This document shows positions 1-5,555 of a stretch of DNA of 14,016 nucleotides, one piece after another. The notes below the pieces were generated by a model. It saw nothing but the letters and a program-made list of their open reading frames with translations. It made no database searches and had not been told where the DNA came from. Made by a program: the position numbers and the translations under genes. The stretch comes from JBBDIJ01 sp040880485 (lineage in GTDB: Bacteria > Bacteroidota > Rhodothermia > Balneolales > Balneolaceae): the NCBI GenBank assembly GCA_040880485.1, contig JBBDIJ010000019.1, forward strand, positions 1 to 14,016, given 5' to 3'. Within the stretch, counting starts at the first letter, position 1. Each line of letters opens with the position of its first letter.

Positions 1-619
1 CATTTCGATTGGTTCTGCCGGATTTTACGTAATCCGTTGTGGGTTCAGGATATTCAAACAGCCTGGCACTGAGCCGGGTTGCCGTACTCCGGGCCATTTC
101 TGAAGATCCGGACAGATAATATTCTGGCTGTAAATACTCCGGAAGAACCGGTAGTAATTTCAGGTTCTTGATTTCGTAAAACTCACCTTTATAGGTCACG
201 GCTTTATCGGATGACAGGAGCAACTGAATGATTTCGGCATATTCGGCGAGCCTCTCATAACGCTTGTCGTGAGGTGTATGGTCCCCAATTCCACTTAAAT
301 CGTTTACAAATCCTCCGGCCACCAGATTTAAAGCGATCGGGCGGTTGTAGAATAATCCAATTGAAGCAATTTTTTTAGCTACCGTATAAGGATGCATATA
401 CATTGGTTGGAGTGCGATCATCGGTATAATGTGGGTCGTTTCTGCTAAAATGATTCCGGTCATCATCCACGGATCTGCCAGCCGGTTATCACTGTATACG
501 AGAATTCCTTTATATCCATACTTCTCAGTTTGCCGGGAGATTCTTTTCAACTCATTGAGAAACAGGTATCGGTCAAATTCAATTGATTGCGGTGTGGTTG
601 TAAAAAGGTCGATATTCAT
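1..619 (-). CDS. LLM-class (luciferase-like) flavin-dependent oxidoreductase, C-terminus cut by window edge
   Basis: The N-terminal 206 residues of a bacterial-luciferase/SsuD-type FMN-dependent monooxygenase are visible; the gene runs off base 1. The ATG at 619 is followed by MNIDLF, then a segment reading KYGYKGILVYSDNRLADPW (about residues 34-52), and LNLVAGGFVNDL near residues 98-109, which matches the strand of the TIM barrel that holds FMN in alkanesulfonate monooxygenase-like proteins. RYERLAEYAEIIQLL follows, typical of the family. Such enzymes use FMNH2 and O2 to oxidise a substrate; the substrate cannot be read from sequence. The frame stays open for 19 codons upstream of the ATG, to a stop at 677-679, but offers no ATG or GTG, so 619 is the best start. 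The gene is separated from the next upstream gene by 444 bases containing a terminator-like hairpin, so it probably has its own promoter. The family is confident and the function is not. Confidence 0.88.
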   Translation of the reverse strand, partial: MNIDLFTTTPQSIEFDRYLFLNELKRISRQTEKYGYKGILVYSDNRLADPWMMTGIILAETTHIIPMIALQPMYMHPYTVAKKIASIGLFYNRPIALNLVAGGFVNDLSGIGDHTPHDKRYERLAEYAEIIQLLLSSDKAVTYKGEFYEIKNLKLLPVLPEYLQPEYYLSGSSEMARSTATRLSARLFEYPEPTTDYVKSGRTNRN

Positions 620-702
620 GGAATTCTTATTAGGTTGTCCGATCAGCAGATTCTCTTTAAGAACACTCAGTTCAATTCATTTGAATTAAATTGCTACTTC
701 CG

Positions 703-731
703 TAAATACCTTAATACAAAAGATGTGCCAA
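703..731 (-). promoter_or_regulatory. Possible promoter for the LLM oxidoreductase gene
   Basis: On the minus strand TTGGCA (726-731) is followed after exactly 17 bases by TATTTA (703-708). The first hexamer is one base off the -35 consensus, but the second matches only half of the -10 consensus. TTTG inside the first element and TATTTACG in the second also loosely resemble the -33/-7 elements of Bacteroidota. The site lies between the hairpin at 791-830 and the start codon at 619. A 14-base palindrome, AATTCATTTGAATT, at 674-687 sits in what would be the leader and could be an operator. This is a visual match only. Confidence 0.25.
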
Positions 732-790
732 ACATGATCAGAAATTAATATCTGACGAAGAGATAGTCTTAAATGATGATTGATGATGAT

Positions 791-830
791 TTAAAGAAAG
801 GCATCAATTGTAATTAGAGATTTGATGCCT
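791..830 (-). terminator. Rho-independent terminator-like hairpin
   Basis: Perfect 9-base arms AGGCATCAA (799-807) and TTGATGCCT (822-830) enclose a 14-base AT-rich loop. Read on the minus strand the right-hand arm is followed by TTCTTTAA, a modest T-rich tract. Read on the plus strand the hairpin is followed by A residues, so it fits minus-strand termination, that is, the end of the transcript from the gene at 1064-1507. Confidence 0.5.
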
Positions 831-901
831 AAAAAAATTACACGAAGAGCTTGTTGTGGGAAATAAATACACACATCCATACTGATAATTCACAACAAAA
901 T

Positions 902-927
902 AGCCATCTGATGCACCATTGATGGCT
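902..927 (-). other. Small hairpin of unknown role
   Basis: Seven-base perfect arms AGCCATC (902-908) and GATGGCT (921-927) surround a 12-base spacer. On the minus strand the hairpin is followed by ATTTTGTTG, a weak U-tract, so it could be an auxiliary terminator for the upstream gene ahead of the hairpin at 791-830. A structural role is equally possible. Confidence 0.3.
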
Positions 928-1063
928 GAAAATGAATGGGGGTCAAGTTGGAATTGCATATGATGAATGAAAAGAGAGAGTGTCCCCGCCTCCAAAAATA
1001 TATCGGATAGATTGAAGCAAGGAACTTTCCTCTCAAGCCATCAACTTATTGACTCACAATGTA

Positions 1064-1507
1064 TTATAAAAGAAGCAGAATGATTATGATCAAGACAACT
1101 GTAGAAATACCAATGGTTATGGTGCGATTGGCCTGTTCTATGTAATTTTGAGAAAAACTGGAAAAATCATCTAGGTCATCACTCATAACCTGGTTATAGC
1201 CATTTAAACCATTTAATTCATTCTGTTTTTCTACAATTCCCATCTTGAATGCATGAAGTTGCGCGACTTCATCTTCAGGCAGTTTTACCAATGAGTCGAT
1301 GCGATCTATGGCTACGATCATTTTGATGAATGATTCATTCAGGATTGTTCGCTTTTCATCGGCACTCTCTGTTTGCTGAACCTGTTGTACAGTTTCATTG
1401 AAATGAGTCTTAAACGTCTCCGTAACCTTTGCTGTTTGTGCAACAACTGTCGATTGAATGGCAAACAAAAATAGTATAGAGGTGGTTACAATACGTATTG
1501 ATTTCAT
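1064..1507 (-). CDS. Hypothetical secreted protein with C-terminal membrane tail
   Basis: I do not recognise this 147-residue protein. It opens with a classic signal peptide: MKS-I-R, then a hydrophobic run to about residue 20, with a likely signal-peptidase site after VVA at residue 23. A mainly hydrophilic region of about 100 residues follows, rich in T, Q, E, D and N and likely helical. The protein ends in a strongly hydrophobic stretch, about residues 129-147, finishing in a run of leucines directly before the stop. The layout suggests export across the inner membrane with the body held on the periplasmic face by the C-terminal helix. The start is an ATG without a clear Shine-Dalgarno, as in neighbouring genes. 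It stands alone: a strong terminator lies upstream at 1781-1814 and hairpins lie downstream. The length, signal peptide and topology argue for a real gene; no function can be assigned. Confidence 0.72.
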   Translation of the reverse strand: MKSIRIVTTSILFLFAIQSTVVAQTAKVTETFKTHFNETVQQVQQTESADEKRTILNESFIKMIVAIDRIDSLVKLPEDEVAQLHAFKMGIVEKQNELNGLNGYNQVMSDDLDDFSSFSQNYIEQANRTITIGISTVVLIIIILLLL

Positions 1508-1863
1508 TTTACTGTCTGTTTTAATTAAAGGTAGTTGATTTGCAGTTGCTTATCTGATTAACCGAGATAAACATTAATATATCTCTGCATTGATTTTGAA
1601 GATGTAAATTTAAATGCGATAAAATGTTACATAAAAAAACAGACGAGTTGTATAAATAACGGACTGTGAAGAATGTCGCAGAATCCCTGAACTGTATAGA
1701 ATAGCACTCAATATCATCCAGCGAATTGATGTTCTCGTCAAAGTAAATGAAAACAATTTTTCGTATTATGTATAAATAACAAAAAGGGGAACAGGTGCTC
1801 AAAGCCTGTTCCCCAAATTGTTTCTCTCTCTCTCTTACTTTGGGTAAATTGAAGTAATTTACA
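1508..1863. other. Gene-free AT-rich interval between the glycan operon and the secreted-protein gene
   Basis: A 116-codon minus-strand open frame at 1521-1871 starts at TTG, is read straight through the terminator hairpin and shows no family signature, so I do not accept it. The interval holds a short inverted repeat GAGATA / TATCTC (1564-1569 and 1580-1585), which lies 57 bases upstream of the secreted-protein start and could be an operator. It also has two direct copies of TGTATAAATAAC (1649-1660 and 1769-1780), the terminator at 1781-1814, and a CT dinucleotide tract at about 1823-1835. Confidence 0.55.
1781..1814 (-). terminator. Strong intrinsic terminator closing the glycan-gene run
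   Basis: Perfect 10-base GC-rich arms, GGGGAACAGG (1786-1795) and CCTGTTCCCC (1805-1814), enclose a 9-base loop. On the minus strand the hairpin is followed at once by TTTTTGTTATTT, a proper U-tract; on the plus strand it is followed by AAATTG, so it acts on minus-strand transcripts. It lies about 50 bases downstream of the stop of the 51-residue ORF at 1864-2019, where the terminator of that run should be. Confidence 0.88.
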
Positions 1864-2019
1864 CTACTCAATAGTAATTAATTCTACAGTTAAACCTTTT
1901 ACAGCATTTCCAATACCTGTTACATGATTTACAGTTTTTAAATTTTTGATTAGATTTTTCATTGAAAACCTGATATTCCGATCAATATAACCGGTAGCTT
2001 CATTAACTAACACTATCAT
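1864..2019 (-). CDS. Small 51-residue protein coupled to the WecG/TagA gene
   Basis: I do not recognise this protein. It starts MIVLVNEATGYID, has a basic, asparagine-rich middle with the short repeat KNLIKNLK (about residues 21-28), then HVTGIGNAVKGL and ends LITIE. No signal peptide, cysteine or obvious membrane helix is seen. Three things argue that it is a gene. Its ATG overlaps the TGA of the upstream glycosyltransferase gene as ATGA, the classic coupling arrangement. It is preceded by AAAGGAGG, a near-perfect Shine-Dalgarno, with four bases before the ATG, unlike its neighbours, which have weak or no such sites. Its TAG stop lies about 50 bases before a strong terminator. It could be an accessory peptide of the glycan pathway, a leader-like ORF, or the stub of a decayed longer gene, although the stop is clean and the operon ends properly after it. 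Confidence 0.65.
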   Translation of the reverse strand: MIVLVNEATGYIDRNIRFSMKNLIKNLKTVNHVTGIGNAVKGLTVELITIE

Positions 2020-2834
2020 GCAACCTCCTTTACAGGAGTGTCTATTGCTTCGTTTTTTTTAAGGGTGGTATTACTAGCCTTTAATAGCAGAATATTAAGG
2101 GCAAAAAGTGGCAGGCGAAGCATACGACGCCACCGGGAAGGCTCCTTATACAATCGGTACAACCATTCCAGGCCAAATTTTCTAAACATCAGGGGTGCAC
2201 GCTTTTGAGTTCCTGCAATAAAATCAAAACTCCCTCCGATCCCGATGATCAGTTTGCACCTTCTTAGCATATGCATATTCTCATAAATCCATTTCTCCTG
2301 TGAAGGTGCCCCAAGGGCTACAAACACAACTGAGGCACGATGCAGCTCAACCTGTATTGTTATTGGAAGGCGTTCAAAATAGATATCCGGAGATTCCGGG
2401 GAGTAGGTCCCTTCAATCCGTAAGCCGGGGTATTTTTCTAAAAGTTTAACTGCCGCTTTATCAGCAATACCGGGTGCTGCGCCATAAAAGAAAACGGATT
2501 GATCCAGCTTTGCACACACTGCACAGATTTTTTCAAGGGAATCCGACCCTGTAATCCGTTCTACTGATTTGTTATACAGGTATTTTACAGCCCAACTAAT
2601 GCCGACGCCATCGGCCGTATTGATACTCGATGACTGTAATATTTCCCTGAAAGAATTGTCAGTTATAGTTTGAATAGCGATTTCCGGATTTACTGTGACC
2701 ACAAAAAGCGGGGGCAGTCTCTCGTCACTATTCTGCAATCTCTCATCCACCGATACAAAGAAATCTTGCTTTGAGCAGGTAGAGATATTCACCCCGAGAA
2801 CCGGATAGGTTTCACTTTCTACATGAGTATACAT
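2016..2834 (-). CDS. WecG/TagA/CpsF-family glycosyltransferase (GT26)
   Basis: This 272-residue cytoplasmic, membrane-associated glycosyltransferase belongs to the family that moves a sugar (classically N-acetylmannosaminuronate or N-acetylmannosamine) from a nucleotide sugar to an undecaprenyl-linked acceptor. Family motifs appear in order: VTVNPEIAI near 46-54, NTADGVGISWAVKYL at 72-86 with the putative catalytic Asp at 75, ITGSDSLEKI at 94-103, FYGAAPG at 116-122, LGAPSQEKWI at 174-183, GIGGSFDFIAGTQKRAP at 198-214 and FGLEWLYRLYKEPSRW at 220-235. The length is normal, with a C-terminal basic and hydrophobic membrane-contacting tail. A gap of 214 bases separates it from the acyltransferase gene upstream, so an internal promoter is possible, although I found no good match. 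Its stop overlaps the start of a 51-residue ORF. The exact sugar and acceptor cannot be read from sequence. Confidence 0.93.
   Translation of the reverse strand: MYTHVESETYPVLGVNISTCSKQDFFVSVDERLQNSDERLPPLFVVTVNPEIAIQTITDNSFREILQSSSINTADGVGISWAVKYLYNKSVERITGSDSLEKICAVCAKLDQSVFFYGAAPGIADKAAVKLLEKYPGLRIEGTYSPESPDIYFERLPITIQVELHRASVVFVALGAPSQEKWIYENMHMLRRCKLIIGIGGSFDFIAGTQKRAPLMFRKFGLEWLYRLYKEPSRWRRMLRLPLFALNILLLKASNTTLKKNEAIDTPVKEVA
2024..2038 (-). promoter_or_regulatory. Shine-Dalgarno of the 51-residue ORF inside a small hairpin
   Basis: On the minus strand CTCCT (2034-2038), GTAA (2030-2033) and AGGAG (2025-2029) form a five-base-pair hairpin with a GNRA-type tetraloop. The right arm plus the next G at 2024 is the Shine-Dalgarno AGGAGG, four bases before the ATG at 2019. 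The hairpin lies within the last codons of the upstream glycosyltransferase gene, so ribosomes finishing that gene would open it. This is the expected geometry for translational coupling; that it works this way is inference. Confidence 0.5.
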
Positions 2835-3048
2835 GTCTTTTGTTTTACACGGTTAAAATATTACAAAAGCAACGGATGATGCCTTTATATCAAACCTAGC
2901 AATTGACGTGCCAACAGAGGAGAAACCTTATTTCATGGCCTGTAAGACTATATCTCATGATTCGTATTCCATCCTGATATGAGCTGATTGTAACATTCTT
3001 TCCCCCGGCTCAGGGTGGAAATGTGTAAGCTTTATACTTGACTGAATG

Positions 3049-3624
3049 TTACTCGTATGGTCGTGCAGGATCATCCAATTCGGCAATGAGCTTTGCCGGA
3101 GATCCTCCATAGATCGTTCTTGGGGGAATATCTTTTGTGACGACGGAGCCGGCGGCAATCACGGCACCATATCCGATCGTAACTCCTTTCAAAATAATCG
3201 ATCTGCACCCGATCCATACACCATTTTCAATACGAACCGGCTTGTTCACAATCGGAGTTGTATCATCTATCGGATGGAGGTCACTGTCCATGATGATCAC
3301 ATCCCAGGCAATTTTACAATTTTCCCCGACCTCTACACGATCTTCACATACAATCAGTGTATTTCTGTTCAGATATGTACCATTCCCAATCAACAGGGTA
3401 CCCCCGGGTCCTATTTCCAGGCGTACACCGGAATAGAATTGGCAGTTTCCGGCCAATAATTTACCCCCTCTGTGAATCACTTCAGGCTTAGGCCTTCCAC
3501 CCGTTACAACCAGATATCCACTGCTGTCAAACTTGCGCGAAAACCATAATCCAGCCATATACTGCCCAATGGAATATTTTCGTAACCGTGAAATAATTTT
3601 ATGTAGATAGTTCCGGTAATCCAT
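3049..3624 (-). CDS. Left-handed beta-helix (hexapeptide repeat) acyltransferase
   Basis: This 191-residue protein is of the LacA/WbbJ/VatD type, which transfers an acetyl or similar group from acyl-CoA to a sugar hydroxyl or amine. Hexapeptide repeats run from about residue 60 to 165; the most regular end is VWIGCRSIILKGVTIGYGAV (136-155), followed by the standard capping sequence VVTKDIPPRTIYGGSPAKLI (161-180). His117 in DSDLHPID sits where the catalytic His of the family lies, on the loop leaving the helix. The N-terminal 40 residues are basic and helical, as in many O-acetyltransferases of lipopolysaccharide and capsule clusters. It lies between the formyltransferase and the GT26 gene on the same strand. 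The acyl group and target are unknown; acetylation of a glycan is the likely role. Confidence 0.9.
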   Translation of the reverse strand: MDYRNYLHKIISRLRKYSIGQYMAGLWFSRKFDSSGYLVVTGGRPKPEVIHRGGKLLAGNCQFYSGVRLEIGPGGTLLIGNGTYLNRNTLIVCEDRVEVGENCKIAWDVIIMDSDLHPIDDTTPIVNKPVRIENGVWIGCRSIILKGVTIGYGAVIAAGSVVTKDIPPRTIYGGSPAKLIAELDDPARPYE

Positions 3625-3655
3625 TCAGTTTCATTGGATAGGTCGCTTGAGATTT

Positions 3656-3677
3656 AGGTGTCTTTTCTCTCACACCT
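3656..3677. other. Short inverted repeat between formyltransferase and acyltransferase genes
   Basis: Six-base arms AGGTGT (3656-3661) and ACACCT (3672-3677) enclose 10 bases, 32 bases upstream of the acyltransferase start. No T-run follows on the minus strand, so it is not a good terminator. It may be an operator or chance. Confidence 0.2.
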
Positions 3678-3714
3678 GCAAATAGAGTGCCGTTTGTTTG
3701 AATTCTATTAACAA

Positions 3715-4719
3715 TTATTTAAAGGAAGAGGTTAATAAGTCACCCTGATTCAGGAAAGTAGCAGCAACTCTGTTATCTCCATCCACCTTACATCTATCAA
3801 TTAACAACCAATGATCTGCTGTTGCAATGGCCGTCTTTCCATCGATCATACGCCCGATTGTACCGGGAACTTCACGACATAGTTTGTTACTGAGTGTGGT
3901 TTTGAGGATCGAGATCTCAGAATTTCCCCATCTGGTTTTCGGCTCCCCCCATGGGGATGGGAATGGTGAATAATTACATGCCCGGACATAGGCATCAATT
4001 TTATGAGCAGGCGCGGACCACTCTATATATCCATTTACCGGTATCACATTACGTTTATAAAAGGTGCGATCGCTCAGAGTCTGAGGACGTGATGGAATAG
4101 ATAATGGTTCCCGGCTCAGTGCATTCAATAGACGCTCAATCAACAACATTCCTTTTTGCACACACTTTATACTAACGGTTAAGCCGGTATCTGTTAATGT
4201 CAGGGGAAATTGAGATTCATAAACTATATCTCCGGCGTCTATTTTTTCTGTGATGTGATGAAGTGTTACCGCATGTGTTGTCTCTTCATTATACACTGCC
4301 CAACTTGGTATGTTTAGCCCCGAATAACCTGGAAGTGGCCCTGGATGAAGGTTGAATGCCCCAACCTGTACTTCTTGTATCACCTCCGGACAGATCCGAT
4401 AGAGAGAGTGGACATTCAGGAGAACATCAATGTGTTGCGATGCTATCCATGTTGTAAAGCCAGCGTCCTGTACACGTTTCGCATCCAGAACAGGAACTCC
4501 CATATTTTCTGCAGTAGCGGCGACAGAAGATTTCAGTGAGTTATTGCCTGAGCCGGCTATCTCATCTGAGATATTTCCATGTACAACGACATCCGGGGAG
4601 TGTATGGTGGTTAAAACGCCCGCAATATTATGGGCGCTATTTGAAAGCAGCCGAAGTGCCTGTACACCGGCTGACTCTTCAGCCACCAATAATACGTTCA
4701 TCTGATGGAATGCTTCCAT
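3715..4719 (-). CDS. Formyltransferase of the Fmt/GART fold, not the housekeeping type
   Basis: This protein of 334 residues (328 if it starts at the second ATG, base 4701) resembles methionyl-tRNA formyltransferase and sugar N-formyltransferases, which pass a formyl group from 10-formyltetrahydrofolate to an amine. The family triad is present: Asn123 and His125 in FNLHPGPLPGYSGLN (122-136), and Asp161 in KIDAGDIVYE. The C-terminal part, with NGYIEW (about 230-235) and YVRACNYSPFPSPWG, matches the Fmt C-terminal domain. True Fmt enzymes usually read HASLLP where this one has HPGPLPGY, which fits a secondary formyltransferase acting on an amino sugar or amino compound. The Rossmann strand begins at MNVLLVAEE, so the start at 4701 is more natural than 4719; neither has a strong ribosome site. 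It lies 28 bases downstream of the arsC-like gene and upstream of an acyltransferase gene, which suggests glycan decoration. Substrate uncertain. Confidence 0.85.
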   Translation of the reverse strand: MEAFHQMNVLLVAEESAGVQALRLLSNSAHNIAGVLTTIHSPDVVVHGNISDEIAGSGNNSLKSSVAATAENMGVPVLDAKRVQDAGFTTWIASQHIDVLLNVHSLYRICPEVIQEVQVGAFNLHPGPLPGYSGLNIPSWAVYNEETTHAVTLHHITEKIDAGDIVYESQFPLTLTDTGLTVSIKCVQKGMLLIERLLNALSREPLSIPSRPQTLSDRTFYKRNVIPVNGYIEWSAPAHKIDAYVRACNYSPFPSPWGEPKTRWGNSEISILKTTLSNKLCREVPGTIGRMIDGKTAIATADHWLLIDRCKVDGDNRVAATFLNQGDLLTSSFK

Positions 4720-4747
4720 CTTATTAAGGTATAAAAATTATTACCAA

Positions 4748-5362
4748 TCAGGATTTAACACAGCTGATCATGTAGAACATCTCCGTCGCAATCTGTCTGC
4801 AGCGCTCATCGTATGTCTCCATTTCGTTAAGCGCTCCGTCTGACTCCTTCGGGTCTCTATAGGTCACCGCTTGTCGATAGGAGCTACCCGGAACAAACGG
4901 GCAGTTCTCATCTGCATCCGAGCAGGTCATGATTGCTGCAAAATTTTGATCCGGATTTGTCGGATCGTCAAATGTTTTGGAGTAGCAGATGAGCGGTTCT
5001 GCACGATCCGAATACTTCACTACGTATTTTGGATTATCCCCACCCGGATTTTCTACCTCAAAACCCGACCGTTCCATTGAGGCTACTACTCTCGGATTCA
5101 ATGCCGTGGCTTCGGTTCCACCCGAAAAGGTTTTAACCCCTTGAACCCCGTACCAGGCTGCGGCTGTTTGAGTCCAGATCTGTGCCAGATGACTCCGTCT
5201 GCTATTGTGCGTACAGATGAAGTTCAGTTTAACAGTCTCATGGTCACTCAACTCTTTGGTTATATACTTTGCCACATCCTGCAGAGTCTGTTTCCGATCG
5301 TCCGAAATGGTGTGGAAGTCCTGAACCCTTTCTGAAATAAAATCTTTCAGTTTTGTATACAT
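4748..5362 (-). CDS. arsC: Arsenate reductase / low-molecular-weight protein-tyrosine-phosphatase family
   Basis: This 204-residue protein has the LMW-PTP fold. The phosphate loop C-X5-R is C50-THNSR-R56, and the general-acid Asp is D170 in YRDP. Two further cysteines, C147 and C154 in TCSDADENCPF, have the spacing of the Cys82/Cys89 relay of thioredoxin-coupled arsenate reductase from Staphylococcus plasmid pI258, so reduction of arsenate to arsenite is the most likely reaction. It is longer than that 131-residue enzyme, with about 40 extra N-terminal residues before the catalytic loop and further inserts; similar long forms are known among Bacteroidota. No ArsR, ArsB or Acr3 gene is adjacent within the window. 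The upstream region on its strand contains a perfect TTGACA at 5394-5399, but no matching -10 at the usual distance. It is probably first in the run leading to the formyltransferase. A tyrosine-phosphatase role in polysaccharide control is a weaker alternative, made less likely by the extra cysteine pair. Confidence 0.87.
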   Translation of the reverse strand: MYTKLKDFISERVQDFHTISDDRKQTLQDVAKYITKELSDHETVKLNFICTHNSRRSHLAQIWTQTAAAWYGVQGVKTFSGGTEATALNPRVVASMERSGFEVENPGGDNPKYVVKYSDRAEPLICYSKTFDDPTNPDQNFAAIMTCSDADENCPFVPGSSYRQAVTYRDPKESDGALNEMETYDERCRQIATEMFYMISCVKS

Positions 5363-5421
5363 GGTAGTGTTTTTCTCTATGAGTGTAGAGCCTTGTCAAT
5401 GGCTGTAAGCAGCTATAAAAA

Positions 5422-5469
5422 GGGATATCCCGGTTTATTCATCGTTGATTTGCGATAAAATAAGCCGGG
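5422..5469. promoter_or_regulatory. Nested palindromes in the divergent arsC / DUF457 intergenic region
   Basis: GGGATATCCC at 5422-5431 is a perfect 10-base palindrome. Overlapping it, CCCGGTTTATT (5429-5439) pairs with AATAAGCCGGG (5459-5469) over 11 positions with one T-G pair, and inside these arms ATCG (5441-5444) pairs with CGAT (5453-5456). No T-run follows on the plus strand; on the minus strand CCCTTTTTATA follows, but no gene would be ended there. The position between two divergent starts fits an operator or a structured leader. It also falls at the base-composition switch. Confidence 0.4.
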
Positions 5470-5555
5470 TAGTATTGATTACAAAATGATATTTGGAGAT
5501 TCAAACCCTTGACCTATCTTCGAACCGAACTGCGAGCTTCACTGATAAGATAGGA

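Larger units (their letters stand above)
620..1063. other. Gene-free AT-rich interval with two hairpins
   Basis: I see no convincing gene here. A 63-codon open frame on the minus strand at 804-995 overlaps both hairpins and has no recognisable domain. The interval holds a terminator-like hairpin at 791-830, a second hairpin at 902-927, a short TGATGAT-rich run near 773-790, a possible promoter at 703-731 and a palindrome at 674-687. It separates the small secreted-protein gene from the LLM oxidoreductase gene, so the two are probably separate transcripts. Confidence 0.6.

Noticed and set aside
804..995. A 63-codon open frame on the minus strand
   Set aside because: It overlaps two hairpins, one of them terminator-like, has no recognisable domain, and sits in AT-rich spacer.
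880..1040. Possible insertion-sequence remnant: TGGGGGTCAAG near 937-947 and GTGTCCCCGCC near 981-991 look like mobile-element edges
   Set aside because: There is no inverted-repeat pair, no target duplication and no transposase fragment that I can identify; the resemblance is only by eye.
1521..1871. A 116-codon open frame on the minus strand
   Set aside because: It begins at TTG inside the 51-residue ORF, is read through a perfect terminator hairpin, and has no ribosome site, domain or regular amino-acid pattern.
3046..3459. Open frames on the plus strand and a short minus-strand frame over the acyltransferase gene
   Set aside because: They are shadows of the acyltransferase reading frame, whose hexapeptide repeats are unmistakable.
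5394..5399. TTGACA upstream of arsC as a -35 box
   Set aside because: There is no acceptable -10 element 15-19 bases further on, so I did not call a promoter.
5493..5555. Upstream extension of the DUF457 gene to a TTG codon
   Set aside because: The added 21 residues are not family-like, while MDPIAHTLFG at 5556 is the usual beginning of this family.
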